Source of the DNA: WHTI01 sp963756365
Lineage (GTDB): Bacteria > Actinomycetota > CADDZG01 > WHSQ01
DNA length: 64,000 nucleotides
NCBI GenBank assembly: GCA_963756365.1
Contig: CAVWNF010000003.1
Span: 496,001 to 560,000 of the forward strand
Direction of reading: 5' to 3'
This document shows positions 26,354 to 36,093 of the stretch, in pieces (the first letter of the stretch is position 1; each line of letters begins with the position of its first letter). The notes beneath the pieces were generated by a model. That model saw nothing but the letters and a program-made list of their open reading frames with translations. It did no database searches and was not told where the DNA came from. The position numbers and the translations under genes are program-made.

Positions 26354-27581
26354 TCAGAAGGGCTCTTGATATTCCTCGACCCGTTCGGCGTGGCGGGCCT
26401 TGATGTCCGAGCGCTTGGCGATCCCGACCATCAGTCCTAGCCCGGTGAGAGCGATGACTGCTCCGCATACGAAGGCCACGTCGTAGCCGAACGTCTCCGC
26501 GGTCCATCCCAAGCTGAAAGCTCCGAGTCCGAAGGCGAGGTCGAAGAACGCGGTGAAAGTTCCGACGACCGCACCTCGCTCGCGCGGTGGAGCGGAGGAC
26601 AGAGCGAGGGACATCAATGTTGGGAAGGTGAGGGCCTGACCGACGGCGAAGATGATCGCCCCCGTGAACAGCCCCTCTGGTTGCTGCCAAAGGCCCATCG
26701 TCAGGAGACCGACGGCGGAGAAGCTCAGGGCCGTCCTCCCGATCCGCCGCGTGCCGAAGCGGTCGGGGATCGTCGCCCCGAGCGATCGGAACAGCAGGAT
26801 GATCGCCGCGAACACGAAGAAGACGCCTCGGGCCCCATCGAGGCCAACGTCGAGGGCGTACAGCGGGATCAGGGTGTTGAACCCTGCGAGCCCCCAGATG
26901 CTGGTGGCGAGGATCACTCCCGGGGAGGATCCCCGCGGGATGGACCAGGCGTCGTGCCCCCGGGTTGATCGGCCCCGATTCATCCTTGGGTCGGGTGTCG
27001 GGCACCGAGATCGCGATCGCGGTCGCCACGAAGGTGCTCACCGCGGCGACGAGGAAAGCGAGGGTGAAGTTGTCGGCGCCGAGAACGGTTTCACCGAGGA
27101 CCGGGCCCACGGCAAGTCCTCCGTACAGGGCCAGCGAGAAGAAGCTGAGTGCTTCGCCGCGGCGTGAGTCGGGGGCCAGGTCGTTGATCGCGCTCGCCGC
27201 GCCAACATAGAAGGCGGCTTCGCCGACCCCCGTTGTGAGGCGCAGGAGCAAGAGGGGGAGGTAGGAGTCGACAACGATCATCCCGAGGACCGAAAGCCCG
27301 ACGATCAATGAGCCGGCGATCATCAGGATCCGCCGCCCCTTCGTGTCGCTGAGCCGTCCGATGAACGGCCTGATCAGGACCGCCGAGATACTGAAGGCTC
27401 CCACCGCGAGACCGACCGCAGCCTCCCCGCGGGCGAGTGGTCCCTCAACGAACCGGGGGATGGTTGGGATCAGGGCACCGATCGCGATGAAGTAGGCGAA
27501 AGTGGCCGAGGTGACGAGTAGGAAAGTTGGGGTTACGAGGCGCGGCCTAGCCTCGGTCGGGTTGGTGTTGCGGTGGGACAA
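26354..27581 (-). CDS. Major facilitator superfamily transporter (frameshift near 26922)
   Basis: TTG 27581 is preferred because GGAGG lies 5 nt upstream; longer starts give Arg-rich nonsense. Helices 1-6 include the MFS signature IRPFIGRLSDTKGRRILM between helices 2 and 3, and VGEAAFYVGAASA. After VSVPDTRPKDESGPI to GILPG the frame shifts by one base at a CCGGGG run, continuing VILATSIWGLAGFNTLIPLY through helices 7-12 and ending EEYQEPF. About 409 aa, 12 helices, drug/metabolite exporter type. It follows the cysteine desulfurase-like gene's promoter region. Substrate unknown. Confidence 0.85.
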
Positions 27582-27616
27582 TCGATCCTCCAGAGAGTGT
27601 GATGCGGCCTGGTGCG

Positions 27617-28213
27617 CTACGGAACGCTGATCCAGGGGTCGTACACGTTGATGAACCGGATCCCTTCGATGAGCCCCATCAACTCTTCGAACAACGCCTT
27701 TACCCCACCGGGGAATTCCCGGCTTTCCCACATCCTGGCGGCGTCCTCGGATGAGAAGTACGCGATCTTGGTGAACGCGTCGTCATCGTGCCAGATGATC
27801 TCGGAGCCGACGATGTCTGGGCGGTGACGCAGGAGGAGGTCTTCCATCCCGAGGTTCACCGATCTCATCCGGGCCCGATCCCGCGCCTGGCCCATGATGA
27901 ACTGGACGAATCCGGCCCCCTCGCCGCCGCCGAGTAGCAGATCCGCGTCGTGTGCCTCGGCGACATCCAGATCTACGAGATTCTCCTCGAGGGCTCGGGC
28001 CCAGATGACCTGCTCCTCCCTGCGATCTTGGATCCGCGCAAGCGCCTCGAACTCGTAGCGCACCACGGAGATGAACTCACCGACGTCGGAGATACCAGCG
28101 GCGGAGCCGAGCCAACCGCCCGCGCCGGACGCGATCTTCTCGTTCCACTCGCCCCATAGCTTCTCGATCTTTACCGGGTCGAGGGCTGTGGCACGAGTGA
28201 TCCGCGTGTACAC
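27617..28213 (-). CDS. Hypothetical protein with two dimeric alpha-beta-barrel-like halves
   Basis: 198 residues from GTG 28213. Each half has the strand-helix-strand character of dimeric alpha/beta barrels (antibiotic biosynthesis monooxygenase-like): YTRITRATALDPVKIEKL and ISVVRYEFEALARIQDRREE in the first, LRHRPDIVGSEIIWHDDDAF and TKIAYFSSEDAARMWESREF in the second. No catalytic motif is visible. It lies between the MFS gene and the TIGR03086-type gene, all on the minus strand with short gaps, so a shared transcript is likely. Function unknown. Confidence 0.7.
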   Translation of the reverse strand: MYTRITRATALDPVKIEKLWGEWNEKIASGAGGWLGSAAGISDVGEFISVVRYEFEALARIQDRREEQVIWARALEENLVDLDVAEAHDADLLLGGGEGAGFVQFIMGQARDRARMRSVNLGMEDLLLRHRPDIVGSEIIWHDDDAFTKIAYFSSEDAARMWESREFPGGVKALFEELMGLIEGIRFINVYDPWISVP

Positions 28214-28219
28214 GGAGGT

Positions 28220-28786
28220 CTACCCCTGACGCCCGAAGAAACCGAGGAAGACCGTCTGGAACGGGGCGTCATCTCCGGGCTCGATCGGAGCTGCGAACAA
28301 CCCGGAATCGCGGAGCGCCTGCTCGTACGGCTTGGACCCCTCGAAGGCAACCTCCATCAGGTCTTTCGGGAGGGAGTCGTCGTAGCCGATCCCGCGGGAC
28401 AGATCCCACGAATGCACGACGAGGTCGGTGAACAGCTGCATGACATAGAGCGAGCCCGGCACGTCACCGAAGGAGAGATGAACGGTGCGGTCGAGCGCAC
28501 CTTCCTGGTTAACCGCAGCCAGCGCTTCGGCCGACGCGTTTCGGTAAGCGCCTACCGGATCATCTCCGAGGAGGTCGCCATCGAGTCGGTCGCCAACGTC
28601 TGCGATCGTTTGCCCTTCCAGCAAAGGAGGCATCCAGAGGCACTCGTACACGAGGTGGTTGACGAGGGCGCGAACGTCCCACTCCGTGCACGGCGTGTTG
28701 TCGGACCACTGCTCCGGACTCACTGCAGCAACCCGCTCGCCGAACAGATCGGTGGAGCGTTCGAAGCACTCGATCAGGTCGGTCAT
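28220..28786 (-). CDS. TIGR03086-type DinB/mycothiol-dependent-enzyme-like protein
   Basis: ATG 28786. Features of the maleylpyruvate isomerase/DinB-like family: the N-terminal helix FERSTDLFGERVAAVSPEQW, then TPCTEWDVRALVNHLVYE with a metal-ligand His, and VMQLFTDLVVHSWDLSRG with the C-terminal His. Members bind a divalent metal and some use mycothiol, the actinobacterial thiol. Length is 188 aa. It is divergent from a second family member at 28868, so the two may share a regulatory region. Confidence 0.82.
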   Translation of the reverse strand: MTDLIECFERSTDLFGERVAAVSPEQWSDNTPCTEWDVRALVNHLVYECLWMPPLLEGQTIADVGDRLDGDLLGDDPVGAYRNASAEALAAVNQEGALDRTVHLSFGDVPGSLYVMQLFTDLVVHSWDLSRGIGYDDSLPKDLMEVAFEGSKPYEQALRDSGLFAAPIEPGDDAPFQTVFLGFFGRQG

Positions 28787-28867
28787 AGCCCTACCTTTCG
28801 CCATCTGTGGGGGGATTCCCGTCACGCTACCCCTCCAGTTCGTCGAGGGATATACATTCCATTGCGT

Positions 28868-29542
28868 ATGTCTGACTATGCCGAGCCCTACCTCATTAGC
28901 GCCCGCCGGGTTGCCGAGTTGATCGACTCCCTTTCCGAGGACGCCCTTCGGCTCACCGTGCCCGCCTGTCCCGATTGGACGGTGAGAGATCTGATCGCTC
29001 ATTTCGCCGGAGTAGCCGCCGATACGGTCTCGGGAGCGGTTGGTGAAGTGGGATCCGAGCAGTGGACCCGGAACCACATCGAGTCGCGCAAAGACGTGGC
29101 GGTCGCTGATGTTCTCGAGGAGTTCCGCACCTGTACCGCACAACTCGGGGACGCGATCGGTTTCCTCCACCCAGCGATCGGGGGCGCTCTGATCGGAGAC
29201 CTCGTCACTCACGAGCATGACCTTCGAGGGGCTATCGGCGATCGTGACGCTCGGGACTCGGAAGGAGTCACCTCCGCCGCCTACTCGTACGTTCGGAGGT
29301 TAGGCCGCAGGATCAAGGACGAGGGCCTTCCGACGATCGACATCAAAGCGTCGTCCGAGTGGAGGGCAGGCGAGGGTGAGCCGGTCGCCACCCTGGAGAC
29401 AGACGATTTCGAGCTGCTGCGTGCCCTCACCGGCCGCCGTACGAAAGATGAGATCGCGCTCTTCGCCTGGACGGGCGACCCCGGGGCCGTGGTCGGACGT
29501 TTCTCGATGTACGGGTGGCCGGAGGCCTCGCTGAAGGAGTGA
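28868..29542 (+). CDS. TIGR03083-type maleylpyruvate isomerase/DinB-like metal-binding protein
   Basis: ATG 28868 gives MSDYAEPYLISARRVAELID. The family pattern is VPACPDWTVRDLIAHFAGV (His ligand), then LIGDLVTHEHDLRGAIGD, which holds the second HxxD ligand set. The C-terminal SCP2-like part ends at DPGAVVGRFSMYGWPEA. TACATT lies 9 nt before the ATG, consistent with a near-leaderless promoter. Length is 224 aa. The presence of three such proteins in the window points to a mycothiol-using actinobacterium. Confidence 0.85.
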   Translation: MSDYAEPYLISARRVAELIDSLSEDALRLTVPACPDWTVRDLIAHFAGVAADTVSGAVGEVGSEQWTRNHIESRKDVAVADVLEEFRTCTAQLGDAIGFLHPAIGGALIGDLVTHEHDLRGAIGDRDARDSEGVTSAAYSYVRRLGRRIKDEGLPTIDIKASSEWRAGEGEPVATLETDDFELLRALTGRRTKDEIALFAWTGDPGAVVGRFSMYGWPEASLKE

Positions 29543-29551
29543 AGGGGGAGG

Positions 29552-29711
29552 GAGTAGGAGCGAGGTTGACCGGGGGGGTCCGAGGGTCCTATGAGGCGAA
29601 GAACTCTGTCCAAGGAAGCTCTTCGCACGGGAGAAGCCATCCTCGCTCCTACTCTGCTCGGTTTGTTCCCCGCCGCGGGGGACCCAAACACACCTGGCGA
29701 AACTTTTTTTC
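29552..29711 (+). other. Structured intergenic region between the TIGR03083-type gene and kgd
   Basis: A perfect 14-bp stem (29552-29565, GAGTAGGAGCGAGG, with 29641-29654) closes a 75-nt loop. The loop contains a nested GCGAAGA/TCTTCGC hairpin (about 29595-29625). A second, imperfect stem GTTTG..TCCCC / GGGGA..CAAAC (about 29661-29689) follows, then a run of seven T (29704-29710). It could be the terminator of the upstream gene, or a leader/attenuator for kgd (start 29811). I do not recognise a known riboswitch class. Confidence 0.6.
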
Positions 29712-29810
29712 CGAGTGATTTCTTCTGTCTTTTGGGCTCCGTGAACGTGTGATTTGCAGGATTCGTTACCCTTGAAGCCTCAACAACCACGAATCCGAGA
29801 CGGTGACAGG

Positions 29811-32800
29811 GTGGACAAGGAGATCGATCAGGACGTTTTCGGGCCGAACATCTGGCTCGTCGACGAGATGTACCGGCGTTATCAGGAGAACCCGCGCTCG
29901 GTGGGGGAGTCGTGGCAGGAGTTCTTCGAGGACTACCGACCGTCCACGGGTTCGACTGCTCCCGATCGTCCTGTACCGTCCTACGAGCCCAGAGCCTGTT
30001 CCCGAGGCTGCACCCCTCTCCAGAACCCAAGATCGAAGCCACCGTGCCCGAGGACGCCGAAGCCCTGAGGGGCATCGCCGCCAAGATCGCGGAGAACATG
30101 GAGGCGTCGCTAGGTGTGCCAACGGCCACCTCGGTACGACGCATCCCGGCCAAGCTCCTTGAGGAGAACCGTCGCATCATCAACCGGTACCTCGCTGGCA
30201 CGAGGGGCGGGAAGATCAGCTTCACCCACATCATCGGGTGGGCGGTGCTGAAGGGCATCGAGGCGCGTCCGGGGATGAAGGCAGTGTTCGCGGACGTGAA
30301 CGGGAAGCCTCACGTCGTGCGTCACAAGCACGTGAACTTCGGTCTCGCGGTCGATATGGAACGCAAGGACGGCCGCGTCTTGATCGTTCCGAACATCAAG
30401 GACGCGCATCAGGTCGACTTCGCCGGTTTCTTCGGCGAGTACGAAGAGCTGATCCGGAAGGTGCGAGCGAACAAGCTCGACCCTGACGATTTCGCCCGGA
30501 CCACGGTGACCCTCACCAATCCAGGGACCGTCGGAACCTCGATGTCGGTGCCTCGCCTCATGGAAGGTCAAGGTTTGATCGTTGGGGTTGGTGCGGTCGC
30601 CTACCCCACGGAGTACGAGGGTTCGGATCCACAAACGCTCGCGAGTCTCGGTGTGAGCAAGATCATCACGATGACCTCGACCTACGACCACCGTGTCATC
30701 CAAGGGGCGGAGTCCGGCGAGTTCCTCGCCCAGGTGCACAAGCTGTTGCTCGGTGAGGATCGGTTCTACGACGAGATCTTCGCCTCGTTGCGTATCCCGT
30801 ACGAGCCCGTGCGCTGGAGCGTCGATCGCTCACCGGTTGACGACGTCGACGGCCAACTCGAGAAGCAGTCTCGTGTCATCCGGCTCGTCAACATGTATCG
30901 CGTACGCGGGCATCTCCTTGCGGAATTGAACCCGATCGGGTGGGAAGTGCTCTCGCATCCGGAGCTGGACCTGGCCAACTACGGGCTCACTGTTTGGGAT
31001 CTCGACCGCGAGTTCCTGACTCACGGGATGTCCGGCCCCCGGAAGCAGACCCTCAGGCAGATCGTCGACAAGCTCAGGGACGCCTACGCAGGCAAGATCG
31101 GCTACGAGTTCATGCACATCACGGACCCGGTTCAGAAGGGATGGATCACAGAACGCGCCGAGGGCCATCGTCCGCTTATCGAGCTGGATAAGGACGACAA
31201 GAAGCATGTCCTCGATCGGTTGAACGCAGCCGAGGCCTTCGAGAAGTTCCTCCAGACCAAGTACATGGGGCAGAAGCGGTTCTCGCTAGAGGGCGCCGAG
31301 TCGTTGATCCCCATGCTCGATCACCTCTTCGGCCTCGCGGCAGACGATGGGATCGTCGAGTCGGTGATGGGCATGTCTCATCGGGGCCGCCTGAACGTCC
31401 TCGCCAACATCATCGGGAAGTCGTTCATCGATATCTTCAGCGAGTTCGATGGTTACGTGGAGCCTGACACCGTTCAGGGCTCTGGCGACGTCAAGTACCA
31501 CCTCGGGATGACGGGTTCGTTCGAGTCCCGTTCGGGGACTCACATCGGTCTGGTCCTTGCCTCTAACCCGTCACATCTCGAGGCAGTCGACCCAGTTGTC
31601 GAAGGCATGGCTCGAGCCAAGCAGGATCTGATCGGTGACGAGGGCTACCGCAAGGTGCTACCGGTGCTCCTGCATGGCGATGCCGCGTTCGCCGGCCAGG
31701 GGGTCGTTGCCGAGACACTTTCGTTGTCGCAACTCCAGGGCTACCGGACCGGCGGCACGGTGCACATCGTGGTCAACAACAACATCGGGTTCACTACCTC
31801 GCCAACCGCTGGGCGCTCGAGTACCTACGCGACGGACATCGCAAAGATGATCCAAGCCCCGATCTTCCACGTGAACGGTGATGACCCAGAGGCCTGCGTC
31901 AAGGTCATGCAACTTGCTTACGACTTCCGCTGTGAGTTCAACAGCGATGTCGTCGTAGATCTGGTCTGTTACCGCCGCCACGGTCACAACGAAGCGGACG
32001 AACCCGCGTTCACCCAGCCATTGATGTACGCGCGCATCGACGAGCACCGGAGCGTGAGGAAGCTATACACCGAGCAACTGTTGAATCGCGGCGAACTGAC
32101 CGTCGAAGAGGCAGAGGCTTCCTTCGAGAACTTCAAGTCGCGGATGCAGCAGGCGTTCGAGGAAACGAAAGAAAGCGCCCCGATCGACGAGATCACGTAT
32201 CGCGAGCCTGAAGTGGGCACGGTCCATGAGCCGTTCGAAACAGGCGTGGCCCGAGACCGTCTCGATGCGATCCAGAAGGTCCTAACGACTTTCCCCGAGG
32301 GGTTCGAGCCCCACCCGAAGCTCAAGAAGATGATCGAGAAGCGAGCTGGCGCGCTCGACAGCGACGCTATCGATTGGGCGGGAGCAGAGGCTCTCGCGTG
32401 GGGCTCACTCCTCCTCGAAGGAGTAAGCGTCAGGCTTTCGGGCCAGGACTCGCGCCGCGGCACCTTCTCCCAACGCCACTCGGTGCTGGTTGATCACCGC
32501 TCCGAGGATGAGTACGCACCCCTGAACGACCTCGACGAGAACCAAGCCCGCTTCCGAGCGTTCGATTCCCCGCTGAGTGAGTTCGCGGCGATGGGATTCG
32601 AGTACGGGTACTCGGTGGCGGACGGTGACGCGCTCGTGCAATGGGAAGCGCAGTTCGGGGACTTCGTCAATGGCGCGCAGACGATCATCGATCAGTTCGT
32701 TGTTGCGGGGAACGATAAATGGGGCCAGGAATCGAGCCTCGTACTTCTGCTTCCTCATGGTTACGAGGGCCAAGGGCCGGAGCATTCGAGTGCCCGCCTC

Positions 32801-33391
32801 GAGCGGTTCCTGACTTTGTCTGCCGAGGGCGGCATCCAGGTAGCGCAGCCGACGACCGCGGCCCAGTATTTCCATCTGCTGAGGCGTCAGGCGCATCCGA
32901 GCGTCCGGGTACCGCTCGTGGTGTTCACCCCGAAGTCGTTGCTGAGACATCCGTTCGCACGAAGTGCGGCGGCCGATCTGGTTCAGGGCCACTTCCGTGA
33001 GACCCTCGACGATCCGAAGATGGCAGGGAGCGATTCGGTTTCCCGTGTGCTGCTCTGCTCCGGCAAGGTTGCCGTTGCGTTGATGGAAGCGCGCGACTCG
33101 GCATCTGCTCCGATGTCGGTGGTGAGGGTGGAGCAGTTGTACCCATTCCCCGAACAGCAGCTGCTCGACCTGGTGAAGTCGTACCCGAACCTCGAGGAGG
33201 TGCGCTGGGTCCAGGAGGAGCCCGAGAACATGGGTGGGTGGCATTACATGTTCCACCGTCTCTCGAACCTGCTGCCCGACAACATCGCTCTTTCCTTTGC
33301 GGCACGGGCCGAGAGCGCGAGCCCCGCGGCAGGAAGCAGCACGATGCACGAGATGGAGCACCAGCAACTCATGGAGAAGGCGTTCGGCTAG
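29811..33391 (+). CDS. kgd: Kgd/OdhA-type 2-oxoglutarate dehydrogenase E1 with fused E2 acyltransferase domain (frameshifts near 29980-30040)
   Basis: A thiamine-diphosphate enzyme of the TCA cycle; about 1190 residues, like the 1231-aa mycobacterial Kgd. Order: N-terminal FGPNIWLVDEMYRRYQENP to WQEFFEDY; a Pro-rich linker where the frame changes twice (SPEPVPEAAPLS, then PEPKIEATVPEDAEALRG); E2 acyltransferase core (PTATSVRRIPAKLLEENRR, GGKISFTHIIGWAVLKG, TSTYDHRVIQGAESGEF with the catalytic His); E1 part (FLQTKYMGQKRFSLEGAESL, GMSHRGRLNVLANI, GSGDVKYHLG, HGDAAFAGQGVVAE, VNNNIGFTTSP, PIFHVNGDDPEA, CYRRHGHNEADEP). There is no lipoyl domain, as in actinobacterial OdhA. GTG 29811 is the likely start. 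The linker shifts are probably sequencing errors. Confidence 0.93.
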
Positions 33392-33410
33392 AGACTCTTA
33401 GGATGTCGGG

Positions 33411-34199
33411 ATGGTTGACCTGCTCGCGTTGATCGACGATCTCGACGAGGAGCACGCGGCACTCGACAGCCTCCTTGCTGGCCTGCCGGATGACTCGTGG
33501 GGGGTCGTCACCCCGGCTGAGCCGTGGACCGTGGGCGATCAGATCAGCCACCTAGCGTTCTTCGACGAGCAAGCCGCTCTGGCGGCAGGCTCACCGGATG
33601 AGTTCCTCGCGGGTCTGGCGACCGTGACCGACGCAGATGAGTTCATGAACGGCCCCCTTCGTAAGGGTCGGGAGATGGTCCCGGGCTCCCTTCTTGAGTG
33701 GTGGCGCTCGGCGCGAGCCAGGATGCTTGAAGGCTTCCGGGAGCTGGATGCCAACGGACGGATCCCGTGGTTCGGGCCCCCGATGAGCCCGGCCTCGTTC
33801 ATCTCGGCTCGGCTGATGGAGACCTGGGCGCATGGTCAGGACATCGTGGATGCCCTCGACCTCGCGCGCGCATCGACCGCTCGACTCAGGCACGTCGCCC
33901 ACATCGGGGTCAGGGCGCGCCCATTCGCATACTCCGCTAACGGGTTGGAGGTGCCGCAGGAAGAAGTCTCGGTGATCCTCGTAGCACCCGATGGCGACAC
34001 TTGGTCGTGGAACGAGGGGGCAGACGCGCGCATCGAAGGCGACGCACTCGACTTCTGTCTCCTCGTGACTCAACGCCGCCACCTCAACGACACGGGGTTG
34101 GCGATCTCGGGGGAACTCGCGGAAGAGTGGGCGGGGATCGCTCAAGCTTTCGCTGGACCCCCCGGTGACGGACGACGCCCCGGTCAGTTCGCTCGATGA
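33411..34199 (+). CDS. TIGR03084-family DinB-like metal-binding protein
   Basis: ATG 33411 has TAGGAT exactly 6 nt upstream, a leaderless promoter, although kgd ends only 19 bp before. Family features: WTVGDQISHLAFFDEQAALA with the first His, and ISARLMETWAHGQDIVDAL with the second. The C-terminal SCP2-like domain (VSVILVAPDGDTWSWNEG) follows. Length is 262 aa. The stop overlaps the next ATG (ATGATG). Enzymatic role unknown; mycothiol-dependent chemistry is a possibility for the superfamily. Confidence 0.85.
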   Translation: MVDLLALIDDLDEEHAALDSLLAGLPDDSWGVVTPAEPWTVGDQISHLAFFDEQAALAAGSPDEFLAGLATVTDADEFMNGPLRKGREMVPGSLLEWWRSARARMLEGFRELDANGRIPWFGPPMSPASFISARLMETWAHGQDIVDALDLARASTARLRHVAHIGVRARPFAYSANGLEVPQEEVSVILVAPDGDTWSWNEGADARIEGDALDFCLLVTQRRHLNDTGLAISGELAEEWAGIAQAFAGPPGDGRRPGQFAR

Positions 34200-35332
34200 T
34201 GGTGATCAGATGGGCGGCGTTCGGGCTCGGGATGGTCATCGTCGCGGCGAGTGCCGTGAGCCTGGTCGTGAGTCTCGTTGTGCCTCGACGACTTGCGGGG
34301 AAGCTCCCGACTACGGTGCAAGGGTGGGTCAGGAGCGTCTTCCTCTTTTTCGCAGGGCGCCTCGAAAGCTACGAGGCCAAGGACAGGCTCCTCGCGTTCG
34401 AAGCTCCCATGGCTCTCTTGATAATGATGGTGACGTGGCTCGGACTCTTCTTCGCTGGATTCGGCCTCATGCTGTGGCCTCTCACCGACGGATTCTGGGA
34501 GGCGTTGCGCGAGTCGGGTTCGTCGTTGCTCACGCTTGGGTTCGCTGCTAGCCACACCCCGGCGGCCACCATCATCTATTTCTTCGCCGCAACCACGGGC
34601 CTTGTGGTCATCGCCTTGTTGATCGCGTACCTCCCCGCGCTTTACGCCGCATTCAATCGACGGGAAACACTCGTCACGGTCTTGCAGAGTCGTGCTGGTT
34701 CGCCTGCGTGGGGAACCGAGATCTTGATCAGACACAAGACCGTGGAACTACTCGACAACATGGCGAGCTTCTACCGGGATTGGGAACTGTGGGCGGCTGA
34801 TGTCGCCGAGAGCCACACCAATTACGCCATCTTGGCTCGCTTCCGATCTCCCCATCCACTCCGTTCGTGGATAGTGGGACTCCTGGCTGTGTTGGATTCC
34901 GCGGCTCTCTACACCGCGCTAGCCCCGAACTCGGCCCCGAATGAGGCCCGGCTCTGCTTGCGGATGGGTTTCTACTGCCTTAGGGACGTCGCGACCGCCG
35001 TCGGCATCGAATATGACCCGGATCCGTACCCCGACGATCCCATCGAGCTGACCTACGAGGAGTTCCTGGGAGCCGTCAAGAAACTCCAAGAGGTTGATTT
35101 CCCGATCGAGGTCGAGGTGGAGCAAGCGTGGGCCGACTTCAAAGGCTGGCGCGTGAACTACGAGTCGACCGCCTATGCGTTAGCGAACTGGGTCGTCGCC
35201 CCGCCCGGTCCGTGGTCCGGTGCACGCGACCATCTACCTGGTATGGCGATAGTCCCCCAGCGCCCCATCAACCGTCGCCCGAGAGATGAATCCCAATTGC
35301 CGAAGGCCGGGAAACCCAACTGGCGCTCGTGA
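34196..35332 (+). CDS. Integral membrane protein resembling a two-helix potassium channel with a degenerate filter
   Basis: Four hydrophobic segments: FGLGMVIVAASAVSLVVSLV, then ALLIMMVTWLGLFFAGFG, a pore-like SGSSLLTLGFAASH, and ATIIYFFAATTGLVVIALLI. The pattern (helix, re-entrant TLGFA loop, helix) resembles ion-channel-2 proteins, where TVGYG is the K+ filter; here it reads TLGFA. A large cytoplasmic C-terminal region (about 220 residues) carries acidic DPDPYPDDPIELTYEEF. ATG 34196 overlaps the previous stop. Ion conduction is a hypothesis. Confidence 0.65.
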   Translation: MMVIRWAAFGLGMVIVAASAVSLVVSLVVPRRLAGKLPTTVQGWVRSVFLFFAGRLESYEAKDRLLAFEAPMALLIMMVTWLGLFFAGFGLMLWPLTDGFWEALRESGSSLLTLGFAASHTPAATIIYFFAATTGLVVIALLIAYLPALYAAFNRRETLVTVLQSRAGSPAWGTEILIRHKTVELLDNMASFYRDWELWAADVAESHTNYAILARFRSPHPLRSWIVGLLAVLDSAALYTALAPNSAPNEARLCLRMGFYCLRDVATAVGIEYDPDPYPDDPIELTYEEFLGAVKKLQEVDFPIEVEVEQAWADFKGWRVNYESTAYALANWVVAPPGPWSGARDHLPGMAIVPQRPINRRPRDESQLPKAGKPNWRS

Positions 35333-35335
35333 TCC

Positions 35336-35959
35336 CTACTGAAATGAGAAGGGCGGGTATTCGTCCCTGAGCAGCAGCATGTAGGCCTCGACGCGAGTGA
35401 GCCAACAGCTCACTCCGAACAGGTAGTTGCGGATGCCTTCGGGGTAGCGACCGGTGATCAGAACCCCGAAGAAGGCACCGATCCATGCGAAGAAAGCCCC
35501 GATCATCAGGAACATCAGCACGACGAAATGAGGGATCACGAGGAACCACTTGATCAGCGGAAGGAATCGCGACATCTCCTCGGGATAGTCGATCGAGAGC
35601 GTCGCGGGGTCCCCGGATGCGTCCTCGGAAGTCGCATCGAATTCGAATGGCGGATAGCTCTCGCGCATGAACAGGATGTAGGTGCTCACCCTCCATTGAT
35701 ACCTGAGTGACAGAGTGGCGAACCGATGGAGGCCTGGGGGGAACTTCTTGGTGAACAGGATCGCGAAGAAACCGATGAACGCGCAGACGCCTTGAGCGAT
35801 CTGCAAGAAGTAGGTGACGAAGAAATGAGGGACGGCCAATATCCAATGAACGAGCGGCCGCCACCGTGCCACCTCGAAGGGCGCTTCGATGCCGAGCCTG
35901 ACCGGGTTCGCGATCGGCTGTACCTGGGCGCCCATCTGTGCATCCATCGGTGTATCCAT
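35336..35959 (-). CDS. DUF4389 membrane protein (tandem)
   Basis: ATG 35959 has GGAGGAG 6 nt upstream. There are two DUF4389 copies: RWRPLVHWILAVPHFFVTYF to KKFPPGLHRF and RFLPLIKWFLVIPHFVVLMF to GRYPEGIRNYLFG. Each contributes two membrane helices and a conserved ESYPPF/DEYPPF end. Length is 207 aa. DUF4389 proteins are widespread in actinobacteria and have no assigned function. It ends 3 bp from the convergent channel-like gene. Confidence 0.87.
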   Translation of the reverse strand: MDTPMDAQMGAQVQPIANPVRLGIEAPFEVARWRPLVHWILAVPHFFVTYFLQIAQGVCAFIGFFAILFTKKFPPGLHRFATLSLRYQWRVSTYILFMRESYPPFEFDATSEDASGDPATLSIDYPEEMSRFLPLIKWFLVIPHFVVLMFLMIGAFFAWIGAFFGVLITGRYPEGIRNYLFGVSCWLTRVEAYMLLLRDEYPPFSFQ

Positions 35960-36093
35960 GCTTGACTCCTCCGACCTTGCGCTCGATGTGATCGGTGCGC
36001 ACTCGGTGCTCGGTTAGCTTCCATCCGACATGCAACACCCGATAGTCACCCGATGCAACGACCGCTTCCGCTCCGCCGTAGTCTGAGATCACG

